Assembly (NCBI RefSeq): GCF_000247695.1
Contig: NW_004624801.1
Location: forward strand, 4,520,833-4,584,832
Direction of reading: 5' to 3'
Source: Heterocephalus glaber
Lineage: Eukaryota; Chordata; Mammalia; Rodentia; Bathyergidae
Length of the DNA: 64,000 bases
Under the pieces are notes generated by a model, which did no database searches, had not been told where the DNA came from, and saw only the letters and a program-made list of their open reading frames with translations. The position numbers and the translations under genes are program-made. Below are positions 33,327 through 45,010 of this stretch, one piece after another. The stretch's first letter is position 1, and each line of letters begins with the position of its first letter.

Positions 33327-34339
33327 GTAAAAACCTTCCGGCCCCCATCCCAACGCTGGGAGAGGACGCCGGTTCTCTCTACTCCCTGACTTTGCTCTGG
33401 GACTTAAAGAGAAACTAGCCGGGTCTCTGACCCTGGGGAATTCTTTCCTTTTGATCCCGTTTACTGCTCAAAAAAAGATGCACTAGCGCTGGGGGAGGGG
33501 CTGCCACCGTTGGCTCAGCCCCCCCACACACACACACACACGCTGCCTTCTTTCAGTTAAATGCCCCGTGTCCCTTCCCGACTCATCGCCTCCTGCTCCT
33601 CGTCAATTTGAACTCCTTGGCACACCCAGGCAGGCAGCTAGGCTCCCCCTAACCCTTGTGGGCGACTGCGTTTGTGCTCCCAGCCGGGTCTCACAAGCTC
33701 TGGCCCCATTTGGTCTGGCAGCAGTGGTCAAAGATCAGCATTCCTGGCCAGTTGGACAGGAATGATCTGCAACGGAGACAAATTGTTGTATTCAAGCCAG
33801 ACTCCCTCAAAGCTCCAAAAAGCTGTCCTCTACCTTATGAGTCACTCATAGCTCTCTGAAGGTGCTTCTTATTTCAAAGCCACAACACATCTGTTGCTCC
33901 CCTCATTCAAGTTTCTAATGCAACTCAATTTTCAGCCATGTAGGTCTCCTCCAGGAGTGATTGTTGCAGGGAAAATCGCAGCCTCTCGTGTACCATGAGA
34001 AATTATAATTTCTCCTGACTTGGCCACGCCCTCGTGCTCCAGTCTTTACATTCTCTACTTTGCTAGCTTTATGTCAGTTTATCTGTCAGTCCCCTGCAAG
34101 GCTGTACATGTCCTACACTTGAGGGTTTTAACTGAAGTATCGCTCCGAAAAATCAATCATGCAAGCTTTGAAATAACTTGATTCCCTACTTCCTCTATTA
34201 TATAGTCCACATTTGAAGAAGTTAAACTCTGAGAAAATAAGCTGGTAAATGAACTGGCACTAAAACCAGGAACTGTAGTTCCAAATCTGGAATCCTTTTC
34301 TCTATATCCTTTCTAAGCTTCTCATCAAAGAGTTGTTCA
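33327..34339 (+). other. RAB37 intron 1, proximal part
   Basis: Non-coding. A short CA run lies at about 33525-33541. No repeat or exon recognised otherwise. Confidence 0.5.
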
Positions 34340-34470
34340 TGAACTGGTGCCATTGCCATTACCTGAAGGTTGTTAGAAGCTCCCCACCCTGAACCCAGAC
34401 CTACTGAACCTGGATCTGCATTTCTATGAGATTCTTGGGAAATAAATATGCATAATAATGTTTTAGATGC
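34340..34470. mobile_element. MER5-like hAT transposon remnant
   Basis: 'cctgaaggttgttagaagct', 'ccagacctactgaacctgga' and 'tctgcatttctatgagattc' follow the MER5A order. The 137-codon minus-strand frame over it is considered spurious. Confidence 0.6.
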
Positions 34471-34944
34471 ATTATTCTGTGCCATGCTGACTATTTCTGG
34501 TACAAATGAAAGAAAATCAGCCATGGAAGAAACCAAGTCTATAGGCTTGAATTGTTTACATGACTTTTCCAGCCATATCTCTAAATCCCTAGGATAAAAA
34601 GAAGCAGAAAAATGTGTAAACAACTTTCCCATCACAGTTTAAAGTAACCTAGAATAATATCTGTGTTCTTTGAGGCCGTGAATCCAGCCTTGGAAAATGC
34701 ACACACAAGCAAAGGAATATAATTTGATCAATTACAAAAGTCATCCTGGTGGCTAGATATATGGGTATCTCTAATTTTAAACTGTTATATAAAAATTAAA
34801 ATCTTTATTCTGAAAGCTTCAGGATTGGGAGGTCAGATTTTTCAAATTATTGACCAGATGTGGTCTTTCCTACTTCAATTATCTACACATTAAGTATAAG
34901 ATGAAGCCCAAGAAAACTTCTGATTCCTTCAGGTTTATTGGTTG
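34471..34944. other. intron, nothing recognised
   Basis: AT-rich sequence without recognised features. Confidence 0.35.
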
Positions 34945-34993
34945 AGGGGGGAGGGAGAGAGAGAGAGAGAGAGGGAGAGAGAGAGAGAGAGAG
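34945..34993. repeat. (GA)n microsatellite
   Basis: About 49 bases of GA dinucleotides with GGGA interruptions. Confidence 0.95.
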
Positions 34994-35379
34994 ACTTGTT
35001 TCAACAAGTTCCAATACATTTGAAGACAAGTATCTACTTACTACAAAAAATGTTTGATCTCTTCAGCTTGGTAGTGAGCATTTTGAGGTGAGATGCTAGA
35101 TTTAAACTTTCTGTGGTACCCAGCAGAGTGCCCCATGTGTTTAAGGAAAGTTCTTATTATATAGTGCTGACAATCCCCTCCTAGTATTATTCTATAACTG
35201 TGCATGACTCTTCATTACGAGCAACTTAGAAGTATTTTTGTAAGGGTCAGAGTATCAATATATTTGTATTTTAGGTTTGATACATAGACCCAAAGGAATT
35301 TCTATTGATTCACTAGTACATAAAGGCCATAACAGAGAAGATTCCTCTTAGTTGCTAAAAAGAAGGATTTTTTTTAAAT

Positions 35380-35560
35380 AAACTTTTAATTGAAATGTAA
35401 CCAACACACACACAAAAATACTGACTCTTATGTGTATCCTTTGATGGATTATCATACATTGAACATGTGAACACAAAGTGCAACCATTGCCAAAATGAAA
35501 ACATGGAACCTTGGCAGCTTCCCAGAAACCTCTCTGTTCCCTTCTCTCATTCCTCCCCCT
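35380..35560. mobile_element. possible L1 3' UTR remnant
   Basis: 'cttttaattgaaatgtaacc', 'gaacacaaagtgcaaccatt' and 'gccaaaatgaaaacatggaa' resemble an old L1 3' region. Weak. Confidence 0.35.
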
Positions 35561-35659
35561 TCACCTTCACAGAGGAAGAAGTACCCTTTATGGCTTTGAG
35601 AGGGCAGTTAGATTCTATGCAGGATGATCCTAAAGTATTGCCAGTGAAGAAACGTAATG

Positions 35660-35790
35660 TGATGAAAAGAAACCTCAGGCCTGGAATCATTTAGTCCTTG
35701 ATGTGACTTTGAACAGCATCTGTGAACCTTGCTTTTCTCAAGCTATAAAATAGGAAGACCAATACCTGGCTCACTGTTCTTTGAGCAAGA
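35660..35790 (+). mobile_element. MIR SINE remnant
   Basis: 'gatgtgactttgaacagcat', 'ttgcttttctcaagctataa', 'aataggaagaccaatacctg'. Confidence 0.6.
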
Positions 35791-35810
35791 ATGTTAGATA
35801 ATATAATGTT

Positions 35811-35887
35811 TTCTGGTACCGAGGATCAAACTCAGGACCTTATGCTTGCGAGGCAGGCATGGCACCACTAAGCTAAATCCCCGGCCC
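35811..35887 (-). mobile_element. ID SINE with target duplication
   Basis: TGGTACCGAGGATCAAACTC through GCTAAATCCCCGGCCC. The 16-base TAGATAATATAATGTT flanks it at 35795-35810 and 35888-35903. It has almost no A tail. Confidence 0.9.
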
Positions 35888-35903
35888 TAGATAATATAAT
35901 GTT

Positions 35904-38811
35904 AACCACACATATAATATCTGGGAAACAGGAAGCATTTAATAAATGATGATTGTTATTAGGCACACATCTTGGGCTCTAAAGCAACCTCAGCAGGTGT
36001 TACATTTGGTCTCGCTTAAAATGATGAAACTTTGTGAAAAGAGCAGCGGTTTCACACACAGAAATTTCAATAGCACACACATTTCACAGGCAAAATTCTA
36101 TAGAAATTAGGTCTCCAACCCACTTATACAAAAGACCTGACTTCTGTGTAAACATCCCAACCCTGACTTCCAAGTTGACTGTCTCCTTTCTCAGGGAGGT
36201 AAGGTATGGGACACAATGAAACCTGCCATTAAAATCCGCTTGCATGAGGAGCACATGTCAAATATCATTGGCATGGGATGGCACTTGTACTTAGCTCATC
36301 CCAAGAGTTGGAGCCCGACCCAGAGGAGCCTGAATAACTCTTAGGAGGTTCCTGGAGTGTGAGTTGGATCCTGAAAGCTATAGAAAGACATTCAGTTCAT
36401 CCATCACATGCTTGGAGCTTTTAAATAGAGTGGCTGTCGTTCTCACAAGTCTGAATATTTGATGCAACTAAATAATTTAAAACATGTGAGCAATTGTGCT
36501 GCTCTTTACCTCAGAGAACTTTCTGTCCTGCCTTGCTACCAGTAGAGTCTCAGGAGCCACCCAGGACAGTGATGCCACTGGAGCTCAGGAACAGCCCACA
36601 TTTGGGTCCTTTCTGTGGCAGATCTGTCCTTGAGCTCTGGGGAAATTAACACAAAGAGCAAGATTTTGCCCCGGATGTAGTTAGTCGGGAAAAGGGACTT
36701 CAGTTCAAATGCTTCCTTCCTAAGCATTCTGATGAATACCCACGGGTCAAGCTTGTTCCAAGAGGAACGGAGTCAGTTTTCTCTGCAGCATCTCAGACAG
36801 ACTAGGGGTCAGAAAGACATGAGTTCTCCATCCATTGATCCAGGGCTTGGACCTTGTTGAATAAAAGAGAATTATAGCAAATAAAGGCAAAGGTTCTCTG
36901 TCTTCCAAAGGATTTTCATTTCTTCTGAGTCTGCTGCAATACTTCCTATAGGTGAAGGGCAGAAGCGAGTGGGGAATCTTTCCCACACTCTCTCCTTCTC
37001 TCTTGTGCTTGTCCCTCACTTCCATCTTCTACTGTTCACCTTGTGATCACTACATCTCTCCATATCCCACCTGCCTCACCTATTCATTCAGCAAACATCA
37101 ATTGAGCATTTCCAAATCATAAGCAATTATGTTGGGCATTATAGAGAACAGACAGAACATTGTTCCCTCCCCTAGCAAGCTTGTGGCCTATAAGGCACAC
37201 ACAAATTGCTATAATACTGTGCTGATAGTCTCTGAAATGCCCTAAGAAAGGCACAGGCAGATGCAGAGGGATGACTCAAAAAGAAGAGGTCACTCATGGC
37301 CTCAGTTTGAAATGTTCTCTCACACTTATGGCCTTTGATGGAAGTTTGAATCTAAGAGAGACAAAACTCCACACACCAGCCAGCCTCCCTCCCCCATGGC
37401 ACTGTCCCCCACTGATCCTAGAAAAGGGTCTGGATACAATACCTTTGTTCTTCCCTGCCAAAGAACATTCATGAGGTAAGGACAAATAAACTAGTAAAAG
37501 ACCATACCCACTATGCTGTTTTCCTCTACCATTCTGTGTCCCCCAGGGGCTTTTTCCCCCAAGTACACAATATTAATGGACTACAGTGTTGTAGTCCAAA
37601 AATCCAAACCCACAGCCAAATGTGTCCCCCCGTAAGGGAAGAGTTTTTACACTCGAAGCTACTGTTATGGCCAGATTATTTCTGTCCTCAGCTCAGAAAC
37701 GAACTAGAAAGCCAAATAAAGCTAGCTTCTCCCTGTGTAATGTTTCCATTTGCTTGTTTCCTTCTCTCAGTTGCTCTGAAGGCCATGGATAAATAAATGA
37801 AGTGCATATGACATCACTGTCAGGATGGGGCCATCTGGGATTTCTTGGACTAAGTGGCCAGCCCTGCCCAGTTCCCAGCTACTTGGGGAGTGGAACTGGC
37901 TGGTTCTCTGGGGTAACTTGAGCAGGAAATGATGGTGACTCAGGCTAGCATTGCAGATATTTTCCAAAATCCTCAGGCTTTCCTTTCCTGAGCACTCTGC
38001 CCTTTAATTTGGACTCCCTAGGGTATTTTGTGAGAAAATGTCTGAGACTCACTAAATTGGAAGCGAATGTTTTTCCTTATAAGCTATTCTGGGGAGAGGC
38101 TTGGACCTCCTGCATTGTTGGGGCAGGAAACTCAGCTCTGCTGGAATAAACAGCCAGATGCGAGATCTGGGCTGGGGATTGCTGAAATGGACACTTGAAG
38201 TAGCTCTAACCCTATCCCAACACACTCCCTGCTTCCTTCCTCGCCCTTCTCAGGCAAGAAAAACAATTCCTACAGATGCAAGTGAAAATAGAGATCACAG
38301 CTCTTTTGCTAACTTGCAGAACATAGGGGTTATAGTCCCCCACTGAGACCAGTTCTGGAGCATTCTCCCACAGAGGAAATTTCCTGAGCCAAGTGAGAGA
38401 ACTGTGAGCCAGCAGCAAACAGCAGATCTGGAAACCTCAATCCCCAAGTGATCGCACTAATCAGAGCCTGCTCACACCTCAGCCTGCTTCTGAAGATAGT
38501 GAGGTACTACGGGGTGCAGTCAAAATAACATAACTGTTCTGAGAAAAGAGGGGCTAAGAATTCCCCTAGCCAATAGCCATTCCTATTTCCCTGACCTTGA
38601 TACCAAAGGCTGCTCCCTCCTTTCTTATTTGTGTGCCTGATTGTTAGCAGACAATTTTTAGCCATCACAGGAGGAAGTTATTTAATAATCGGGGCTTCTG
38701 CAAATGCTGCTGGCATGCTTTTAGGTGTCTTGAACCTGGTTGTGTTTGAGCTCATATTTCCTCTTTCTTCCTAGTCCTCTGCCCCTGATCATCATGCACA
38801 AATATGCATAT
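35904..38811. other. RAB37 intron, mostly unassigned
   Basis: An L2-like stretch lies at 37080-37200 ('tattcattcagcaaacatca'). Short antiparallel frames at 37271-37485 and elsewhere lack any family signature. No gene recognised. Confidence 0.4.
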
Positions 38812-38819
38812 GCACACAC

Positions 38820-38862
<43 letters not shown>
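38812..38862. repeat. (CA)n microsatellite
   Basis: About 50 bases of mostly uninterrupted CA. Confidence 0.95.
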
Positions 38863-41002
38863 TCTCATAAGCTGTAGGCAGGGCCACTGATCAAGTATTC
38901 ACATTCTCTCCTCATCTTTTGTTGTGGGCCTTTTAAGAGCAAAGAAGCCACAAACCTTTTCCATCCTCTTCTTTCTCCCTTCTCTGTTTGAATTTTACAT
39001 CCCCATCACTCCCTAGCAACTCTGTTTATCAAAAAGCAGATCTGTCATGATCAGAGCAATACTCCCAGGGGCCAATCAAGAACTGGTAGCCCTTATCTCT
39101 TCTAGCCTGTCCCCAAGCTCACACTGAAAGACCATGTGACCCTTGCAAGGGCATAAAACCTGCTAGAACACCCTCAACCCTGATGAGACATAGCCCCTCA
39201 GGAATGTCTCAAACCCCTCCTGTCTCAAACATTAGAACCCAGATTCTTCCTCCTTCTTTGGGGCCTTTTCTCTGATTTTGTTAACTTATGAACTTGCTAG
39301 TACTAAAATCACACCTACATATGGTTGATTTTGACAGCATTTTCTAGCTTACCAAAAAAGCCTTTCATACATGCTATGACACTTTATGCTTACCACATGC
39401 TTTTTCCAGTAGCTGTTATTATTAATTCCATATATAGATGGGAAATGGAGACCAGATGGAAAAAAATAGTTACCAAAGGCCTCAAGCTGATATTATGGAA
39501 ATCCAAATAATTACAGCAAATCCTATATGGCACTTACATGCTGGGAGCTGCTCTAACTACTTTCAGCTATTAAATTGTTTAATCCTACAACAATCCTATT
39601 TTAATTGTATTTTGCAGAGGAGCAAAATGATGCACAAGGACATTTTTTAAAAATTATCTAAGGTCAAATCCAACCAAGATGGAGAAGCAGAGGGATAGAG
39701 TCAGGAGAGGGCAAGGGCTTCATGAAGAAAGTCACAAATCATCATTACTTTAGGGCATGCCCAACAGTGTGGCCTTCGGTTCTGTAGAGTCAGTTTTGCT
39801 CACTGACCCAAGAGTGGCTCCATCTCTCTGGGCAGGTTTGTGTTAATCAAACTCACAAGACTCCTGTACTGCCCTAGATGCCAAGCCACATTATAATCAA
39901 GAGATTGTTTGCTGAGCATGAAATCTGGGGGAAGGAGACTTGCAGGAGACTGATGGGAGACTTCAGCGTGTGCTGCCATCAGGTTGATCTGCTTTAGTAG
40001 TTGGCTACCCTCTAAGGACAGCCTCAAGCGACAGTCCCTTTGGCCTTTTTGACCCCTGAGTGCTCCCCACCCGGTCTCTACCTTTAAATGTGACTTGGAT
40101 TGGATGGGCCTTCCATTCTTTCTGCGTCTATATTTTCTGTGATCCTTTAAGGAGCCACTTCCCTTTGAGCTTAAGAATGTCCTGGATTTGACCTGGTTGT
40201 TCAGAGAGAAGAAGGGGGAGGAAGGGGTGCTTCCTCTTCAGAAACTGCCTTCAGTCACACTGGAGTTATTGTCTCACATTTCGGTCTTCATCTCATTCAG
40301 AGCCTATGTCAAGTTCTTGGGGATTCAGGTTTCAGGGGCAAGAAGCACGAAAGAGAAAAAATGGTAATTGAACCCATTTTGTGCTACCCCACCACTAACC
40401 ACACTCAATGTGCCCCCTTTTGAAATCTGATGCTTCTGGCTGAGAATAAATTCAGCAAACATTTACAGCACCAAGACCCAGCTCCTACCCTCAAGAAGCT
40501 GAGTCTAGCAGGCTGGCAGATCAGAGGAATGGCTCAGAGAGCAATGACTCCGATCACATCTGACTTCAGCCCATGTGACACACGGTGCCCATGAAGACTC
40601 CCTAAAGGTCAAGGACCTCTGTGTCACATGGTGGGAAGGTGACTCTTGGGGCCACCTCCAATGCTCACAGCTCTCTGGAGCTGCTGTTTTGGGTCCCAGC
40701 TGAGTCAACCAATGTGAGGGCCCATAAAACCCACAGGTCCATAAGGGGGCCCCAACTGTGAAGGTCAGAATGACTCTGGGTTCCCAGTCAAGGATCCCTT
40801 GATGCCCACATGCAAGAAAGGAGTTTCTCAGTCATTTCCAAGAAGTGCCTGGAGCAAGGATCCATGACCCAAGCTTGGCAGAGTCCACCATGTAGAAACA
40901 AAGCTGGTGCCTCTCTCTCTGTAGCCTCCAAAGATCTTAGCTGAAAAGCATCCACCCAAACTCAGAAACACCAGAGCCTTGACCCCTTAGTTCACAAAGA
41001 GA
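38863..41002. other. RAB37 intron, mostly unassigned
   Basis: A weak MIR-like segment lies at 39520-39655 ('cctacaacaatcctatttta'). Otherwise no gene, RNA or repeat was recognised. Confidence 0.4.
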
Positions 41003-41007
41003 ACTTT

Positions 41008-41082
<75 letters not shown>

Positions 41083-41123
41083 TTCTTTCTTTCTTTCTTT
41101 CTTTCTCTTTCTTTCTTTCTTTC
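41003..41123. repeat. (CTTT)n microsatellite
   Basis: About 120 bases of CTTT with CTCTCT interruption. It adjoins the tail of the B1-dID to the right, so it probably grew from that SINE's A tail. Confidence 0.95.
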
Positions 41124-41317
41124 ATACTGAACATTGAACCCAAGGCCTTCACACTGAACTACATCTCCAGCACTTTTTTAAAAATAGGGTCTCACTAAAT
41201 TGCTTAAGTTAGGCCAGGCTAGAACTTGCAGTCTCAAATTAGGTTAGAACTTGAAACCCCCCTGCTTCAGCCTCCCTAAGTGCTGAGATTACAGACATGT
41301 GCTACCACACCTGGTGA
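41124..41317 (-). mobile_element. B1-dID dimeric SINE
   Basis: 'ggccttcacactgaactaca' (ID half), then 'cagcctccctaagtgctgag' and 'gtgctaccacacctgg' (B1 half). Confidence 0.85.
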
Positions 41318-41865
41318 AGAGACCTTTCAGAAAAACGAAGGCAGAGGCCAAGTGAACTCTGCGGTCATACCCTAACCCTCACTCCTCCACACCCTGAGCC
41401 AGGTCCCCAGCAGACAGCATTGGACAGCACCAGGAGCACACAAGAAAGCCATAGAGCAGAGTCCCGATCACCCCCTGCTCTGTCCGTCCCCGGGCCTGTC
41501 CACTGGCTTTGTTGACCACCACCTGCCCCATTCACCAACTGTCCTCACCACCACCTGCTCTGTCCATTCCTTGCCCTGACCACTCCCTGTCTAGTCCACC
41601 ACCTGGCCTGACAACTATTTTCCCTGACTCCTCCCTGCTCGGCTCCCTGATTTTCTTAGAGGAGCCAACTTGGTAGCAAAAAGAGAGGACTACACTAGTG
41701 ATGTCACTAGAGCCTCTGCCATTGTCCTGCCTCTGCCACTAACCAACTCCATGCTCTTGGTTGTTCCAAATGGCCCTTTATCTTTTGTGGAGCACTTTGC
41801 ACATAAACTGTCTCATTTGATTTCCATGCACTGTGCATACACAGCCATGCAGTGTTATCGACTAT
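41318..41865. other. RAB37 intron, nothing recognised
   Basis: C-rich, CCACCTG-repeating stretch at about 41460-41640; no gene. Confidence 0.4.
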
Positions 41866-41878
41866 AAAAGAGGGCTCT

Positions 41879-41972
41879 CCCTGGGACTCTGGACTACGCC
41901 TCTCTAAGCTACTTTGCTTTGGGAGTGCCGTCTGGCCAGACTAAGGTCTGTTTCACTTTCAAAAAAAAAAAA
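41879..41972 (+). mobile_element. retrocopy of an LTR R-region transcript
   Basis: CCCTGGGACTCTGG through GGTCTGTTTCACTTTC followed by a 16-base A run. The body matches the R region of the solo LTR at 12911-13430 (shared 'tttgggagtgccgtctggcc'). The 13-base AAAAGAGGGCTCT flanks it at 41866-41878 and 41973-41985. U3 and U5 are both absent. Confidence 0.8.
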
Positions 41973-42047
41973 AAAAGAGGGCTCTTGTGGTCATAACGCT
42001 TTTAGTTGCCAGTGATGGAATCCAACTCAGACTAAATAAAAAGAAGG

Positions 42048-42139
42048 AAGGGCCAGGGATTTAGCTCAGTGGTTCGGCGGCCTGCCTCAAAAGCACAAGG
42101 TCCCAAGTTTGATCCTTGGTACTAAAAAAAAAAAAAAGA
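42048..42139 (+). mobile_element. ID SINE abutting an assembly gap
   Basis: 'gggccagggatttagctcag' through 'gtttgatccttggtactaaa' and an A tail that runs into the gap. Confidence 0.9.
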
Positions 42140-42239
42140 NNNNNNNNNNNNNNNNNNNNNNNNNNNNNNNNNNNNNNNNNNNNNNNNNNNNNNNNNNNNN
42201 NNNNNNNNNNNNNNNNNNNNNNNNNNNNNNNNNNNNNNN
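42140..42239. other. assembly gap (100 N)
   Basis: Exactly 100 unknown bases, the usual placeholder length. TGGTACTAAAAAAAAAAAAA occurs immediately on both sides. Confidence 0.98.
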
Positions 42240-42300
42240 TGGTACTAAAAAAAAAAAAAGAAGAAGAAGAAGGGAGGGAGAAAAGAAGGAAGGGAGAGGA

Positions 42301-42372
<72 letters not shown>

Positions 42373-42376
42373 AAAA
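42240..42376. repeat. ID tail expanded to (GAA)n and (GAAA)n
   Basis: The SINE's A tail resumes after the gap and grades into AAG, then about 75 bases of GAAA repeats. Open frames across it are low-complexity. Confidence 0.9.
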
Positions 42377-42831
42377 ATATTGTCTCATATACTTGAAAAA
42401 CTTGGAGGTGCTGCTGATATCCAGTGTAGTTGGATCCATGGGCTCAAACAGTGACATTAGTCTCATCCTCTCCATCCCTCAACATTCTTCCCTCCAGCTG
42501 GTTTGATTCACAAGGAGGTAGATTCTCATGGGTCACATGGGTCACATTATTACCAGTAGCTCCAGGATCACAACCTCATAGCATCTAGTTTCAACTAAAA
42601 TCCTAGAACTAATACTCACTGGAAATTGAAATGGTCCTGTGCCCCTCCCTGAACCAATCACTGCAGAGACTGAAATCATCACAGGTCCATCCCTGAACCA
42701 ATTACTGTGGCTGGTGAATAGACTAAGATGAATGGTTTATGCTTGAGACACAGGCCACCCTCAAAGGTGGAACCAGTCACACCCCAGCCCTGTGGCTCAA
42801 GAGTAGAAGATGGATTCAAAAGGAAAATGGG
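42377..42831. other. RAB37 intron, nothing recognised
   Basis: No repeat or exon recognised; 'cctgaaccaatcactg...gagactg' occurs twice in imperfect form at about 42647-42720. Confidence 0.35.
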
Positions 42832-42911
42832 GGGCCAGGGATTTACCTCAGCAGCACTGCACCTGCCTTGCAAGCACAAGGTCCTGAGTTCAATTCCCAG
42901 TACTAAACCAA
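42832..42911 (+). mobile_element. ID SINE
   Basis: 'gggccagggatttacctcag', 'gagttcaattcccagtacta'. Confidence 0.9.
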
Positions 42912-43095
42912 AAAAAGGAAAATGGGGCTGGTGGTAGCTGTAGGCTAGTCATGCAAAAGCAAAGGTGCTCCATGATAATCCATCATCTCAGTGTTTTTAA
43001 ATCTTTAATGAGCAGTGACTGAAGAAGAAATGAATTAAAATTGTCACTGTTCAACCTAAACTGGGCTATTTGTGCCCCACATGTGCTATGAAGAA

Positions 43096-43147
43096 TTGGA
43101 CTTAGCTTATTAATTATGAGACTTAGCTTATTAATTATTAGACTTAG
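43096..43147 (+). repeat. two-copy tandem duplication
   Basis: GACTTAGCTTATTAATTAT occurs twice in tandem, with a third partial start (GACTTAG). Confidence 0.9.
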
Positions 43148-44317
43148 AAAATACATTGATGTCACCCTATAAGGCAGTCGGCTCACTGGAGCTGTGGAGT
43201 CTGATCTCACCCTACAGCTACAAACAGAAGTGGCCCTAAAGGAAGCAGATGATCCAGCTGTTGGGGAAGAAGTTAATTTGGGGCAGACAATGAGAACACA
43301 GGTACTGGAGCTTGGGCTGCAATGACAGGAAGCCCTTCTTCCTGTTTTTGGGACCACATCAGCTAGTACAGAGAAGCGTAGATTTTTCCAGTCGAGAGTT
43401 AGAGCCTGAGCAGCCCAAGGCTACAAGAAGCAGCTGAGAATTGAGGCAAAAAGCTGTCTTCAGAGGTGTGGAAGCTGAGCAGACACACAGCACCTGCACT
43501 CAGAAGGGCCCATGCTTGACTTAATGCTCTGCATCACTAACATGAAAGTCTTAGTAATTTTTTTTTTTTTGCAAGGAGCACATCTTCTTACTTTGCACTT
43601 GATTCCATGAATGACATAGCCATCCTACTGTCAGATAAAAGCTACAAAGGCATCTGAGCCTGGCTCTGTGTGTTCCTTGGAGCAGATCTCCCCCTGTTGA
43701 CCTCACACCACACCCAGTGTCAGATGTGCCATGAGTCATCTGCTTTGGGGAGGATGGCACAAGGGTGACCAGCTCTCTTCCCAAAGAACTACCTGGGTCA
43801 ACAGTGGTGTTTGCAGGCCAGGAACAGCTGGCACCATTTTTAAGAGGCACAGGCAGCAGGAAGGGTGGCACAGAAGGAAGATCACAAAACGTAGACAGGA
43901 GGGCCCCCAGCCTTGGGCAGGTCCTTGGGGTGAATGGCTGTAATACAGGGCTAAGGCAGAAGTAAACCAGTCCAGCACTGAACTGGACAAGCAATAAGCT
44001 TTTCATGGTGGCTATTAATGAATAAAGGGAGCTACAATTGTTCAGATATATTTAATTACAACATTTGGAAGATACAAAAGAAAGAAAAAAGTTACCCATG
44101 ATGCCACTGCTTCATAATACATAGATCCATAAAAGCATTTGTCACACACATTTTCTTCTTTCTTAGTATTCCATTATACATAAATGTGAAAGTTCATTGT
44201 TCATTCTGGAATTTTGAAACTTAAAGGGCAAAGAGAATAGAATAGCTGCAAAAAAAAATGCTCATGTATGTACCATGCATATTTACTAAGTGCTACATTT
44301 TGTCTTTTTTTAAAAAG
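43148..44317. other. RAB37 intron, nothing recognised
   Basis: The 151-codon minus-strand frame at 43551-44006 has antiparallel competitors and no domain signature. No conserved exon was seen. Confidence 0.35.
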
Positions 44318-44418
44318 GAGGCTGAGGCAGGAGGATCACAAGTTCAAGGCCAGCTAGGGCTACATAGTGAATTGAAGGCCAGCCTGGACTATGTAGTGAG
44401 ACCATGTCTCAAAAACAC
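44318..44418 (+). mobile_element. 5'-truncated B1-like SINE
   Basis: Starts at GGAGGCTGAGGCAGGAGGAT and ends 'accatgtctcaaaaa'; the A-box part is missing. Confidence 0.85.
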
Positions 44419-44584
44419 TTTTCTTTAATTTTTAAAAGGAGCCTTCCCTGGGCCTGTGTGAGGGAACTCCTGAGAGACTCTCAGAAGTGGACTTCAGGTG
44501 GATAACTGGGACCCACGTTGAGAGCAACCAGTGGGGCAGAAGGTTGTTTTGAAATCCTATTCCTGTGGAGTCTGTGGCACTTTC

Positions 44585-44880
44585 ACTCCCCTCTTATCCA
44601 TGGTTTCAATTTATCTGTGGTCAACTTCGGTCTGAAAATATTACTATAGTACAATGAAGATATAAGACATTTTGAGAGACAGAAGCTGCATTCACCTGAC
44701 TGTTATTAAAGTATAATAATTGTTCTTTATTATTAGCTATTATTGTTGTAATTAAGTTTTATCAGAAGTATGCATGTATATATGGGAAAAACCATAGTAT
44801 ACATAGGGTTTGGTATTATCCACGGTTTCAGGCATCTGCTGGGAGTCTGGGAACATACCCACCATGGATAAAGGAGAATT
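44585..44880 (+). mobile_element. MER2/Tigger-type DNA transposon remnant
   Basis: 'cttatccatggtttcaattt', 'gtggtcaacttcggtctgaa', then 'catagtatacatagggtttg', 'cacggtttcaggcatctgct' and 'gggaacatacccaccatgga' are the two ends of a pogo/Tigger-class element. Confidence 0.75.
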
Positions 44881-45010
44881 CCTGAGGCCCATTTTGCAGA
44901 AGAGCAAGGCTTGGGAGACCTTTGGTGATCGTCCAAGATCACTCAGGAGGTAACAAAGACAGAATCCCAACCTAAGGCTCTGACTCAACCCCATATCCTC
45001 CCCATTATCA
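44881..45010 (+). mobile_element. MIR SINE remnant
   Basis: 'attttgcagaagagcaaggc', 'gtccaagatcactcaggagg', 'agaatcccaacctaaggctc'. Confidence 0.55.

Noticed and set aside
32698..33353. Several 100-150 codon frames on both strands at 32.7-33.35 kb
   Set aside because: They lie in the CpG island where stop codons are rare. Only the 24-codon RAB37 leader matches a known protein and ends at a splice donor.
34222..34635. 137-codon minus-strand frame
   Set aside because: Its right half runs over a MER5-like transposon remnant; no family signature and no splice or promoter evidence.
40937..42475. Lys/Glu/Arg-rich and Phe/Leu/Ser-rich frames
   Set aside because: Translations of CTTT and GAAA microsatellites and of an assembly gap.
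43551..44006. 151-codon minus-strand frame
   Set aside because: Antiparallel frames of similar length overlap it and no domain, splice or start context supports it.
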